A stretch of 64,000 bases of DNA from Phycomyces blakesleeanus NRRL 1555(-). Its lineage: Eukaryota; Mucoromycota; Mucoromycetes; Mucorales; Phycomycetaceae. The notes under the pieces were generated by a model, which saw only the letters and a program-made list of their open reading frames with translations, was not told the DNA's origin and did no database searches. The position numbers and the translations under genes were made by a program. The stretch spans positions 1 through 64,000 of the forward strand of contig NW_017265188.1 in assembly GCF_001638985.1 (NCBI RefSeq), given 5' to 3'. Position 1 is the first letter of the stretch. Each line of letters begins with the position of its first letter. Below are positions 34,697 through 47,409 of this stretch, piece after piece.

Positions 34697-37603
34697 TGTG
34701 TGAGCGTTCTTTGTGCGAAAGAAAGAGCCTCAAAGAAGAAGAAGAAGAATAAGAAGAAATAAGAAACACTAGATCTAGAGAGAAAGAGATCAAATGAAAT
34801 AATTAAAGAATAATTAAAAAAAATAAAAGAAAGAGAAAGAGAAAAAAAAAGAGAAAAAGAGAAAAAGTCTTAAGTAGAAAAAAAATTGAAGATCTTCAGA
34901 ATGTTTATATATACACATACACACACGTTTCCATTTTGAGGAAGAAGCTAGCCATTGTAGACCGCAGCATTCAGTGGTTGTCCTTGCGTCACAATGCTCT
35001 CGAAAGGTATTGTTTTGGAAGACAAGATTGTAAGATGTAGGTACATAAAAGGAGAACCTTGTTTCTTGTACGCCAGTCTTATTGTTCAATACTTGACGAA
35101 TTTCGTGTTTTCATTGGTTCTTATTTCTGATGGGGGGTTTTCAATTATAATAATGATAATAAAAAAAATAAGGAATGGGTCTTTATTCGCACACTGCCAC
35201 AGCCATACGATACCATACTATACCATAATATACTATGAATACTATGGCGTTGGAAACACAAGCAAAACCCGTGAATAGGTAGAGTGTAGTATAAAGGAGT
35301 ACCCTCAAGATCACCTGTTACACAGTTCCACGGTAGCAACCGAACGAAAAAAGAAATGAAGAGTTGGTGGCCCGCAGTAGCATTAAACGTTAACCTTTTT
35401 TTTTCTATAATTTATATTTATATATATATATTTATATATATTGTGTACACATATATATGTATATGTTTATACATATGTATGTGTGTATCTGCACTTGTAC
35501 TTGTATTTGTATTTTTAGTAAAAAGAAAGTCTTGAATTCCTATTAGAGAGTATGTTGCCATGGTGAACTCTTTTTTTTATTTTGTTATTATTCTTATTTT
35601 TGTTTTCACTACAAATTAGAGAAATCAGTAGTAAAAATAAATATGACGGCTATAAAAAGACCACTGACGTTCTTATGGCTTGGCCAATTCAAGCCTATTG
35701 AAAGAACAGCTCAAATCTACCTTGTCACACAGATGACCTTGAGGGAGAGCAAGTGGACTTGTTTACAAAACCATGAGGGTGACATACATCTGATCCCCCA
35801 AGATACATTCAGTTTCTTTCTTGGGTCTGTCCTCTCATGCGTTACCTATTTCATACCTATTGTACACATTACTAAACTTCCCATACCATTTTAGATTCTA
35901 AAGGTCACGAATTTCCTTCTTGCACTTGCACTTGCTCTTCTTTCTCTTTGGCGTGAATCGTATGGAATGCGCGTTTAATAGTCTAGAAAATCAAATTGGC
36001 CGTTTGCTGTGTGCGCGTGTGTGTTCTTTTGTGTGTGTGTTTCTCTGTGCTCTAGGCACCTGACTGTCATAAGGTATATTTGACGGGGTTAGCCATCAAA
36101 ATGAAATTCAATAGATATCTATTATTTATACAACAAAAATTTCTATTTTTAATTGCTCTTTCATCCTTTTACTGCTATAATTTTGAATTGATGGGTGACA
36201 AGTTACTGTCTACTAGAGGATGGCTGAGCACACAGCCTACGTCTATCGATCAGGAGCAACATTACTAATAAAACATTATTATATATCTAGTAATGACAAT
36301 TATTTATTGAATGGGTCACCAGAATATACAATTATTAATACTCAAATGAGCAATGAGCAATGAGTGGCAAAGTAAATTTATGATCGAATATGAGCAAGGA
36401 CATATATGTCAAGAGGATCCATTAGACTAGTTGTTACTGTTTTTTTTTGTCTTTCAATAATTTCATGGTAATTATAGCTTATTTTACATTTATTGTTAGA
36501 CTTCTCAGCCTGCAATAATATATACCAAGCCAATATATACATTAAACAACAACCAAAGTGTATACCAGATCGGTACAATAGATTAGAATAGAATTATTAT
36601 TATTATTGCTATTATGATTATGATTATGATTATGATTATGATTATGATTATGATTCGATTCGATTCGATTCGATTTGATTTTACTACCTTGCCAATATAG
36701 CTTATTTTATACGGTCAATATATACATATATATATATGTATTTTAGCATTAAAAACAAAAGTTTTCAAAACATCAATTGAAAATAACAAAAAATCTCTGG
36801 GATTTCCAAATTTGTATAGAAATAGTGTTTAAACTCAGAAAAGGCATAATTTACTACTCCGGTCACTATAGTAACCCAGCATATCTTTTGTGTTGAGTCT
36901 ATTAAAAAGAGTACCTGGGAATATTTTACTATTTATTCTTCTCTTTAATGTATAATAAATCCAAAAAGAATAAAAAACTGCTTTTTTGTATTGTAGGTAC
37001 AAGAAGCACTGATCATGCAAAAAAAAACACACACACAAAAAGAAACAAGGTACTTGCGTACCACCAGCTGTATTATTCTTTATCTTCCCCTTTCACCATT
37101 CAACCTGACTAAAATATGTTTCAAGAGCTCTCATCATGGATATTGATTACCGCGCTTGCGGACAAGAGAATAAAATAAGAAGGTGTCCTTATTATACCTG
37201 ACCTCTTCTCGTGTCTATCCTATTCATAGAACCTCTTCTTATTTCTTTTTCTTTTTATCTTTTCTCTCTCTTTCTTATATAATATGTATATAGTTATATA
37301 AAGAAATAACAATAATAAGCACAATTATAATATTATATATATATATATTATTATTATTATATAAGACATGGAAATAAAGAACAATTTTATATATGTAGGT
37401 GGGTGTGTATTGGTGTGTGAATGTGTTTGTATGATTGTTTGTGATAATAAAAGGAAGTAATAGAAATAACAATAGTAGTAATAATAGTAATAAAAGACAT
37501 CTTTTGGGTTGATATTTGTTGGTTGTTGTTGTTGTTGTTTTTTCTAAAGCTTTAGATAGTTTAAATATTTTTTGGAAACTCTTTTTTCTTTTCAGTCTCA
37601 AGT
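34697..37603. other. Spacer between the Sel1-repeat and kinase genes
   Basis: Begins with a purine-rich leader upstream of the Sel1 gene (GAA and GAGA runs, 34730-34870). No other gene is supported: frames at 35643-35894 (+), 36080-36268 (+) and 36378-36578 (-) lack motifs and splice partners. It contains a hexanucleotide microsatellite at 36611-36680, and TA and AAT/CAA runs after 37300. Confidence 0.5.
36611..36680. repeat. Hexanucleotide/pentanucleotide microsatellite
   Basis: About eight units of ATTATG run directly into about four units of CGATT. Confidence 0.85.
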
Positions 37604-39490
37604 TTAATGCCCTGGGTTTTGCAAAAGAGTATCAAATGCAGCAATTACCTATCATAAACCCAAAACGTAAGAAAAGGAAGAAGAATATTTAAATGGGTAA
37701 ACAGCAGATGAGTGAATATTTGTGTGTATAAAAAAAAGCTTAACCTACTGTGTGGATATCAGGTCGTTCCTTTGGATCTACGATCAACATTGACCTGATA
37801 AGGTTTCTTAAAGATTCGCTGTACGGGTCCTGAGTTGGGAATTTGTATTGGCCGTTTAGGATAGCCAACGAGAGTGATCCTCCGATTTCATTAATATTGG
37901 CCTCAAATGGACTTTGTCCATAGGCTGTTGCATACAAGGTACACCCAAGACTCTACACAAGATTCTTGAGTTTTATATTCCTCACACGGTTGACAAATAG
38001 TTCTTACCCAAATGTCCACCTTTTCGTTCAATTCCATTCCAGTATGTACATCGTACAGCTCTGGTGCTCTATAAGTCATTGTACAATTTTCGGCAGCAAG
38101 ATCCTACACATTACACATCATATAAATGATATCAGACTAAACTCAATAAAGAAGAAAAAATACAAGTTTCCATACCTGTTGCAACAATGCATCTTGTCTC
38201 GTTTTGATCACGACATGAGCCCGCATAGTTGATCCAAGATCCATTAGGATTGGACTTTGTCCATCGTCAGAAATTAATATATTTCCAGGTTTAAGGTCAC
38301 GGTGAGCTTATTGTACACCAAAAGAGGAAGAGGAATAAAAAGAGGTATTAGCCAACACACTTCATCCTGAATATCCTTCTTATTCTTCAAACTCACCGAA
38401 CGGTACCACTGTTCCTTTTTCTTTCTTATGTTCCATAGGTGGAGGGGGTACATAACTCAGTGCCGGTACTGGCACCAATGGTTCCTCTGACAAAGGTGAT
38501 GTAGTCAAGTTGTTTTCTAGTAAGATCAAATTCTGCCTTGGCTTTCTAGCTTCTTCCTCTTCCTCTGGATTTTTCATTGGAACATCAGGAAGACGATGTG
38601 TATGCAATACACGAATAGCATAGCACACTTGACGGAAAAAATTAAGAATCTCCTTTTCTGGGAAATGTGTTTTGTTGATGTTGTTGGCATTTATACTGTC
38701 TTGAAGGTTGCCTTGCTAAAATAAAGTCCCCAATTTAAAATATCAAAAAAACCAATAATTTCTTTCTTGTTTGCCAAGACATTTTATACAAAATGCATAA
38801 CATATAATGGGCTTTCTTTTCTTACCTTATGGTAAGGTAAGAATATGTAGACAGTCTTGGTGCCATCCTTGTCTGTCATAACGCTAGTATCCTGTAATAA
38901 ACACATGTAATTGAGTTGAATACCACGAAATTTGCTTTTCATATTATTCTCTTTATTGACAAATAAAAGATATAGGTTTACCACCACTTTGATTATATTC
39001 GCATGCTGAAACATTCGATACATATCAATTTCTCGCATTGCGTCTGCCACAGCCTGGCTTCCGAAAGGACATCGAATCTTCTTCAGAGCAAAGTTACGAC
39101 CGGTAGATACATCCTGAACAAGGTAGACAAACGAAAATCCACTAGTACAAATGAAATAAAATGTCTCTTTGTTTTTAATATGTAATAAGAGATAATATAC
39201 TATAATATTATATTATATAAATTGTTATATCTTTCTCTTTATCCCCCTCCTCCTTTTTTCTCATTTTTTTCTCTTGCTCTTTCTTTCTTGCTCTCAATAC
39301 TATCTTCGTTATTTGGAATATATTAAGAAGATAAGGAATGTTATTCAAATGAAATGGCAATTTAAAATTACCCTTCTCCTAGAAGACGAATGACTCGAAA
39401 GGTACGCTTATTGACTTGGATGGTCGGATTAGGAAAGCAACATGATGCTGCAGAGTAGAATGTATCTCTAAATACTGATAAAAGTGACAT
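37604..39490 (-). CDS. STK16/Env7-family Ser/Thr protein kinase (NAK group)
   Basis: Eight exons, complement(37604..37648, 37749..37952, 38008..38103, 38176..38306, 38397..38715, 38826..38891, 38982..39141, 39372..39490), 379 residues, all phases consistent. Domain marks: glycine loop LLGEGGFSFVYLV (36-48), ATP-binding Lys60 (FALKK), alpha-C Glu in AMREIDMY, catalytic loop HRDLKPGN (Asp225), DLG instead of DFG (Asp243), RAPELYD, and a closing HTVIAAFDTLL. DLG and the short C-lobe are typical of STK16 and yeast Env7, membrane-bound kinases of the Golgi and vacuole. Cys17-Cys18 near the N-terminus match the palmitoylated cysteines of that family. A roughly 65-residue Glu/Pro-rich insert sits just before HRD, a region that is also extended in yeast Env7. 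The last intron uses GTAGGT; the alternative donor four nt on would add a premature stop. Confidence 0.88.
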
Positions 39491-39709
39491 GAATTTATGA
39501 TTGTAGAAAAGAATGAAGATAATGCGGCATGAAGATTAGATGACTTTTAGAGTTAGTTTTCTATCTAATTAAAAAAAACGTTATTTGCACCACATCTTAA
39601 ATGAGGCATAGGCCTATTTACACCTCTTTATTTTTATTTTTATTTTATTTTTTTTAAAAAAAAGAAGAGAGGTGAATATTTTCCATCTCTTTTATTTAAT
39701 TTTTTTTTA

Positions 39710-39710
<1 letters not shown>

Positions 39711-39742
<32 letters not shown>

Positions 39743-39743
39743 G
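39711..39743. repeat. ATCT tetranucleotide microsatellite
   Basis: About eight tandem ATCT units. Confidence 0.9.
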
Positions 39744-40357
39744 TATATATGCATATTATAATTATAAATATGAGGCATTACTGTTAGGTGAAAAAAAAAT
39801 ATGCAAAATATATCATCATCATAGAAACCTTTCTTATATTTTTTTATTATTATTATTATTTATAGACAGCTGTCACCATTTTGTTTCAATTATATATATT
39901 TATATTATTTCATTCTAATATTGGTTGAATGGATGAGTACAAATATTATACTAATTAAGAGTATCTCCGTTGTATGATCATGAATGTCTTGCGAGGCTTG
40001 GTTATAGCATTTACTGTCTAAATCAAGCAACAAGAAACATGTTCTGCCTTTTCTTCTTTCAATATGACACTTACTATAGGATCTGATAAATGCAGCACTT
40101 TTTATTGGTTTATTTAAAGATATATGTTATTGTTCTTCTTTAATTGAGTAGTTTAAATAAATGGTTTTTAAAATATATAAAAAATAAAATAAAATCGAAT
40201 GGTACAAGAAGTAAAGAAAATAAAGAAGAAAGAAGAATTGGATATCTTGATCATAGAATACAGAACAAGTACTTGACTGTAATACCCTTTTTTTTGTTGC
40301 GAGAGATAGTAATTCACAATAATTACTATTTTCTCTTTAATTTTCTTTTGCCAAGGC

Positions 40358-40360
<3 letters not shown>

Positions 40361-40414
<54 letters not shown>

Positions 40415-40415
40415 A
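40361..40415. repeat. (TA)n(TG)n microsatellite
   Basis: About 17 TA units followed by about 10 TG units, in the presumed 3' untranslated region of the gamma-glutamyltransferase gene. Confidence 0.9.
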
Positions 40416-40422
40416 AGATGAT

Positions 40423-43326
40423 TTAATAGGCAGCAGCAATACCATACTTGCGTGGATCGCTAGCAGCAATTACACGGCCATTGGTCAATCTCCCAACTGC
40501 TTGGACTGCAGTGGCCGACAAGCTTTTATCCAGAAATACAACCTATAGATTAAGATATCTGTAAATTTTGGGTTTCTACACAAACACCAAAGTATCGAGT
40601 TCCTTACATCATGACCTTTCTCCTCCAAATATCCGCCCATCTTCTGATCATAATCATGTTCGACTATAGCAACATTAGGAATCAACTGATGATGAACACG
40701 AGGACTGGCAATTGCCTCGTATAGGTCCATGTCATAGTCAATAACATTAAGAATTACCTAGGAGATCGATAGGATAGCCAAGTAAGAATACTGTGATAAA
40801 CTATATATTTAAGCGATTGTACTTACATCAAGAGTGGCAGTTGGGATACCTGATCCTCCTGAGCCGCCAATGGCAATTTCAAATTCTGAATCGCGTTCTA
40901 TGATTACTGGGGTGATTGATGATAGAGGGCGTTTTCCGGGTGCTTTTATTATCATTTTGAAGATAGACGCATTAGAATACAGCAAGAAAGGTATCCCATA
41001 TTCTATCTAAATAAGATCTTTAAGAGTTCTCTTACCTGCATAATTATAGGCACTGGGGTACAAGCCAAAGGTATTTGGTTTACTATAGAAAACAAAAAGA
41101 AAGAAATAAATAAATATCAAACTGTTGTATTGTATTATATGTTATGTTATATCTTACCCAGGAATAGAAAAGTCATCCATCTCATCATTCATTATCACAC
41201 CTGTTACAGGATCAAGCAGGCGAGCACCAAACAGCAGGTTGACGGTTGATGTCAAGGCCACTGCTCCATCATTCTTGTCTACAACTGATAGATGCATTGT
41301 TCCGTGGGTATCGACATGATCAAACTTGGGCTGATAGTACATTGGATCAAATGTGGTTTCCTATGTAGTTTGAATAGTTCATGCTCATATTTAGGCTTTG
41401 TTTTATTCTATCGAAACATCAAGATAACCTACATCTGAAATATTCTTTCGGACAATTGAAGACCACTCCTTGGACACAATTTCATCCAGACGCTCGTAGT
41501 TCTGAGTGAATTCTGGATCTCCGAGTTCTGTTCGGAATGCATAGCCAAATTTGAATGCCTCTACTAGCCTGTGGACATTCAGACCAGTGTTGCCTAACAT
41601 CTTGAGGTTGAATCGTTCCAATAGGTTTAGGACACTCAAGATAACAGGACCACTTGTTGGGGCTGAGCAAGTAACGACCTTGCGACCATGGTAGTAGGTA
41701 TGAATAGCAGGGCGAATCAAAGGGCGATAGGAGGCCATGTCTTCAAGAGTGAGAATTCCTCCTGCTGCCTGTGTTGTGTTTACCATATGTTGAGCAAGTG
41801 TACCCTAAACCAACATATATATATATATACAAAAAGTGTGAGATCAAGAAATATAGACTAATGTACAAGATACATAAATACTCATGAATACTTACGACAT
41901 AGAACGCATCAGCTCCCTCATTTGCGATAATCTCTAGGGTATTGGCAAGCTGTGTACGCTTGATCAATTCGCCAGCCTTTGCCAAGTGACCCTGAGGAGC
42001 AAATACGTCTGTCCATTCCGTTGAATTTTCCATCCATGGTTTTCCGGACTACAGAGTTGGATAGGTTGTTTTGATTCAACCAATAGAAACGTTAATGTTA
42101 TCTTTGTTTGTTTGATATCCAAACAGTGCGGATTGTGTAACTCTTATCACTGTACCTGAAGGCGTTTTTCGAGTAACCGAGTGGTCTTGAAACCTCCACG
42201 GGCTAACTTGATAGCAGGTTCAAATAATGCTTTCCAAGGTAGTTTACCATGTCTTTTATTTATTTTTCAAAAAAAAAGAAGAAGATTTTGTTTAAGAAAT
42301 TATATGCCTTTTTGTAGTTTTCTATCTTTTCATCTGTCTATCAATGTTTATTTATTTATTTTTTGATTACCTGCTGTGCGCCAACTCAAAACCTCTAATC
42401 TCTCCTCTGCAGTTCAAGATAACATTATAACCATTAGTGGGATATTTTCGCATTTATTTAAAACTCACACTGAGTACAACAGTAATTTATTAAAAAAAAA
42501 CACTTACGGTACACCCACAGCCATGCCACCATATTTTGCCAGATCTGGTTGGTCTATAAACATGTCCTTGTGAGATGCAGCCGGGGCAGTCTCTCTGAAA
42601 TCAATAAACTCATAGGTTCCATTGGGAGATCGGATCAACATAAAACCACCCCTGAAGAGTAATAAGATAAATTGAGTTCGTCATGTACTAGTGAAATCAC
42701 GCAACCGAGACTGGCTATTGATCTGTTGGCTTACCCTCCAATGCCTTGTACATCATAAAATATGATCCATTAACGAAAATAACAAAGACAAAATCAGTCA
42801 AAGTAAGAATCAACAAATGCCTTGTGAATCCAAAATCCTCTAAAGCAGAGTATATTACTTTACCTGTTGCAAAACTATCAATGACGCCAATACAGAGTGC
42901 AGAGGCAATAGATGAATCTACTGCATTTCCACCATCCTTCAATACTGCAACCACAATAAGAAAGTTTAGATAAAATAAATAATATCGATGCGTTTTGCTA
43001 AACTGAATTGTGTACCTTGGATTCCTACATCTGAACATTCTTCTGCCTCGACAGCAACTGCTCCCTGGTATCCAGTGACCAAACGGCCCTTGAACTCCTC
43101 TTGGCCTACAAAATAATGACAAAAAGCCCTGTGAGTATCACAAAAGTGTCTCTGGTTCTTTTGGTGTACCTTTGTTTGGATTTGATGGGGTTGACCAAAG
43201 GAACAAAGATCCGGTAACCAAGATAACAAATGTAATGGCTGCATATTTTATACTATTCCTCTCCATCCATGATTTCCGTTTGGTTCCAAGAAGATTTGAA
43301 TGTTCGTTATCAACAATGGGATCCAT
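40423..43326 (-). CDS. Gamma-glutamyltransferase (glutathione hydrolase), type II membrane protein
   Basis: Fourteen exons: complement(40423..40542, 40608..40757, 40827..40942, 41036..41084, 41158..41360, 41433..41804, 41896..42048, 42156..42252, 42371..42406, 42508..42651, 42735..42744, 42864..42944, 43016..43105, 43170..43326), about 592 residues. The enzyme cleaves the gamma-glutamyl bond of glutathione and related amides after autocatalytic cleavage into two chains. Visible marks: short cytosolic N-terminus, membrane anchor (YAAITFVILVTGSLFLW, about 28-44), KDGGNAVDSSIAS, GIGGGGFML, GEIRGFELAHSRHGKLPW, nucleophile Thr401 in HGTMHLSVV, PGKRPLSS, GGSGGSGIP and the C-terminal DPRKYGIAAAY. 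The 10-nt exon 42735..42744 supplies part of GIGGGG. As read, the 41036/40942 junction is one nt out of frame, so the listed exons total 1778 nt. Extracellular or vacuolar active site is expected. Confidence 0.85.
42735..42744 (-). other. 10-nt microexon of the gamma-glutamyltransferase gene
   Basis: GCATTGGAGG between a TACAAG acceptor and a GTAAGC donor. Skipping it shifts frame; including it joins phase 1 to phase 2 and completes the conserved GIGGGGFML motif. Confidence 0.85.
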
Positions 43327-46028
43327 GGTAAAGAAGGCAAAGACACCGTTGAAAATAAGTAACTAAAAGTGAGCGAAAGTGAGAGAAAGAAAGAATGATG
43401 AAAGAGAGAAACAAATTACTCTCAGATACCCTTTTTTTTTATAACATTCGCTCTTCATATCTCAAAAAAAAAAAAAAGCTGAGACACTAATAAATATTAA
43501 GATAGATAAGCCTCACACAAAGTCTATGAATTAATAATTCACTCAAAAGCTGATTTATTGACTAATTTTTTTTGATTCCCTTTAAGATCCTAAAGACCTA
43601 TATTGATTATAATTAACTTGCAATCAAAATGAAGAAGATAATACTGAATATTCAAGGTCCCAAATCTGCTAGTATATAAAATAATTTTTATTATAAACCC
43701 ACACACAGATAGAGATATCTTTCTGTCTTACGTTTTTTGCTTATTTTGGAAAAACGTCCCTTTTTATTTTTTTATTTTTTTTTTTTGGTGAAAAATAAAA
43801 CCACCAATAGATTTCCTAAAAAGTAATATTGTAACCCAATCAAAATCGATTTTATGGGGCCTATGAGATTTTTATGTCATTAGTGTAGAAACCATAATGT
43901 TGCCCTTTCTTTCTTTTCCTTTTAAATTTTACCACTAAACTCTTGCGCAAAGTATCGGCAGAATGGAACTTTTGCATTATCTGTCCAAGTCATTTTTGTA
44001 AGATTAAATTGTAAAATTAAAGGAAATTACTAAAAAGTGGCTCAAAAATAATAGTAGTAGGAATGTTATAATAGGGCTAGTAAATGAGATCAACATGATA
44101 TTAATTTCTTGAAACCCCATTTTCGTCTCATAATTTATACGAGACATACAAGAGCCTTATAAAAGAAAAGAAAAAGGGACTTTACAACTGTTATTACTGC
44201 TATTACTACGTCAGTCTAACCATGAGAGCAAGTACTGCATCAATTTTAAGTACCATCAGTTCTTTAGGGTTAATTACAAAGAAAGAAATGCTGCTTATAA
44301 GTATAAGGATATGTACTGAAGCTGTAACAGGTTACCATGACAACATTATTATTATTTTTTTTAAAAAAAAGGGGGGATCCACAAAGAAAAGGATATTATT
44401 TGATCCTGTTTAATGATCCTACACATGCACCTAATGATAATGTCAAATATATTGAATATTAAAAGATATTATAAAGATCAATTTTTTCACAGGCAGTTCT
44501 AGACTCTTGGACAACTCACAAGGAGAGAAAGAGAGATAAAGAAAGAATGAGAGATCCCCGGGCTAAACCCACATTACCGCATCTATTATTTAGGCGACCC
44601 GGGCCGAAATGATTTGGTTGGGTTTTGTTGGCTTGCGGCTATTGTAATTTTTACCAGACCTCTTGAGAAAAAAAGAAAGAAAGAAAGAATGACATATATG
44701 TTTCATGTGTAGAGAGGTTGGGGGACCATTTGTAAACAGAAACTTAATTTATACATATCATAAGCTAAAATAATAAGAAAAAATGATAGCATTTCTTTTA
44801 TAATATATCCATATTTATATTTTTATAGATATATAATTGCGTAAACTGTTTTCTGTTTTGAGGATACATGTATAAATATATGTTTGTATCTGCCAACCTA
44901 TCAATATCATTTGCCTATTGTGTTTTCTGTTGTGCAATACACAATACAAATTACAGAAATTAAGGTACTACAAACCCCCAAGCTTTGCAAGCTGTAATAT
45001 CGTGAGATCTTTGGATAACTAAATGCTGACCTATATTATGGGAATGTCAAATATATTGATTATCTTGACAAACCTTTGAGCGATTTAGTAAGCAATATAC
45101 CAATACATCAATACATATATATAATGAATTCTATTGATAAAGTATTCCGAGTCTTACTAGTCTTTTAAAAGTAAACAGCTTAAAGAGAAACACAGTATTT
45201 GTCAGCATACTCTTACAAATATCTTCGCCGCTACACAGCCACTAGCCTTAAGATCATACACCAAAGCAATAAGATCCTTGGCAGTAAGTCTATACAAGAT
45301 GATCGCATGCTTCTTCTCCTTCTTCTTTTTCTTTATCTTCTTTTATATATTAATATTATTATACTTAAAGTACCAGTTACCCAAATAATGTATCATATTA
45401 CTTTGCTCGTCATTAGCCACAAAAATAAACCATTCATAGCCTGTCATCATAATAGCAATAGTAATATCTTTCCTTCCTTTTTTTCTCTTCCTCTTCCCAT
45501 TTCTTCTATTTTATTCAACTCTTATCATATGATGTTTTTTTTTATTTTGAAAAAAAAAATTGAAAGACATTCATGACACCCTCCATGTGGTACATCATTC
45601 TCAGTGCAATGCTAAGCGTGAAATCCATCATATTCAAATGTTCTGTATTCAATAATATCTTGTGTTTAAAAAAAATCATGACGCTTGGGTGGCCATTAAG
45701 AAGAAGAAGAAGAAAAAACACTTTTCTCGTTAAAAGCGGCTATTAAACCGCAAAGTAGTTTTGGGCATTAAATAGATAAACTGGAGATTGTAGTGCATAT
45801 TTTAATACATATTTCTTATATCACACCTACTGATTTTTCATCTGTTTTAGGAAGTAAATTCGTTATTTTTTTACTTCATTGGCTGAGAGTTTAGAAATAA
45901 AGTTTTTTTTTGAATTTTTAGCGTATTTTGGATGAAAAACTTTAATCCCCTCTGTTTTATGGGGGGTTTAACACAAACAGAGCAATTATTGGCCAATTAT
46001 ATTTTGTATCTGACAATGAAGTTTTTTT
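43327..46028. other. Spacer between the GGT gene and the transposase
   Basis: No supported gene. A small frame at 44222-44413 (+) and one starting near 45199 (+; SAYSYKYLRRYTATSLKII followed by a GTAAGT donor-like site) may be fragments. A GC-richer patch (about 44550-44600, containing GGCGACCCGGGCC) stands out. The boundaries of the neighbouring transposon could not be found here. Confidence 0.45.
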
Positions 46029-47369
46029 TTATTGAGTGAACAAATACTGGTAATTTGAAATCAATGACCAGTAAGTGCCAAACTCTGAAATGTTGATTAT
46101 ATTTATGGATCTTTCTTCATCAAAAACAAAGCCTAAGTCCATAACCTCTTTACATATAAAGGAATTATCAACGAGGACAGTTGTGGTTGGTAGAATAAGA
46201 GGATTGCTATGGAGATCCGTCAAGTTTCCAGGGAGCCAGGAAGGAGACACTGAATTTGCTTGAAGAAACGCATATTTTTGCAAGGTAAGGAAACCGTCTT
46301 GATTGATAATGATTTTTCCAATGAACAGCCCGTTCCTAGTGGAGAAAAGTCCAGTTAAGCCATTAACAATTTTTGCTTTGTTAATATAATAGCTGTCTGT
46401 GACATTCATACGGGCGCCAAAGAAATGTTTCTTAAAATCAACATTGTCTGCTTGCAAGTTTTTGATTTTGAATCCACTTTCGCCACGAACTATACTTTCT
46501 TTTTGAACGTCATTCTCTTTCCAAGACTTTTTATACACAAAGGATAAGCCATTGAAGATTTGGCAACAGATAAACTGTTTACCAAATCTTGAAGCAACAT
46601 CCCGAGATGTATATAGTCGGTTAGTCATGAAGAGATGTTCACGAATGAACTTATTGAATTGTTCTGCGCTCTCCGTTTCATATTGAAGTGGGCATCCAAA
46701 TCGTTGAACATCATCGAGCAAGTGGTGTAGGAGGTGGATTTTTGGTCTGAGAGAGAACTTCGGGGGCTTTGCATCAGTTTGACACAAGTGTTTATCCAGT
46801 ACATATAAAGTATCTGTGAATTTTGACAATGTATCTCTGAAGACGTATATATATTGCTCGTAGTTCGATTCAATACCACGAAGATATATAAGTGAGCATA
46901 GTTGTCCAAGGTAAATAAAACATTGAGAGAACATGTTTATACGTACAGTCGATTGAAGGAATACTTTGCTGATAATTGTTGGTAGAACTTGGATAAGCTG
47001 TTTGTAATCCCTGCCAGCAAATGACCCGCAATGTCGAAGATTGTTTTGAAATGTTCTGGAATATGCATCCCGATTTCTACTAGACATGATAATGTTACCG
47101 AGTCTATCCCTTTCTGCTACAGTGAGAACTTCTTTCATAAAGTAATCTACTAGATACTTGATACAACCAAGGGGAACGGTGTGAAGAACTTCTACTGGGC
47201 AATCTGTAGTCGGATCAAAGGAATTAAGTCGAAGAAACTCTTCACTACCGTTGACTGAGAAGCTTAGTGTATCGGTTAGCATTTTATAGCGAGCTGTATT
47301 TGTGAGTTTTTGATTGAACAACATCGTGAAGATGAGTCAACTCCCTTTTTGCAAAAGTATGGGAGATTT

Positions 47370-47409
<40 letters not shown>

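Larger units (their letters stand above)
39491..40422. other. Spacer between the kinase and gamma-glutamyltransferase genes
   Basis: No gene seen. Contains an ATCT microsatellite (39711-39743), a poly(T)-poly(A) run (about 39645-39663) and a (TA)n(TG)n run (40361-40415) that begins 8 bp beyond the GGT stop codon. Confidence 0.65.
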
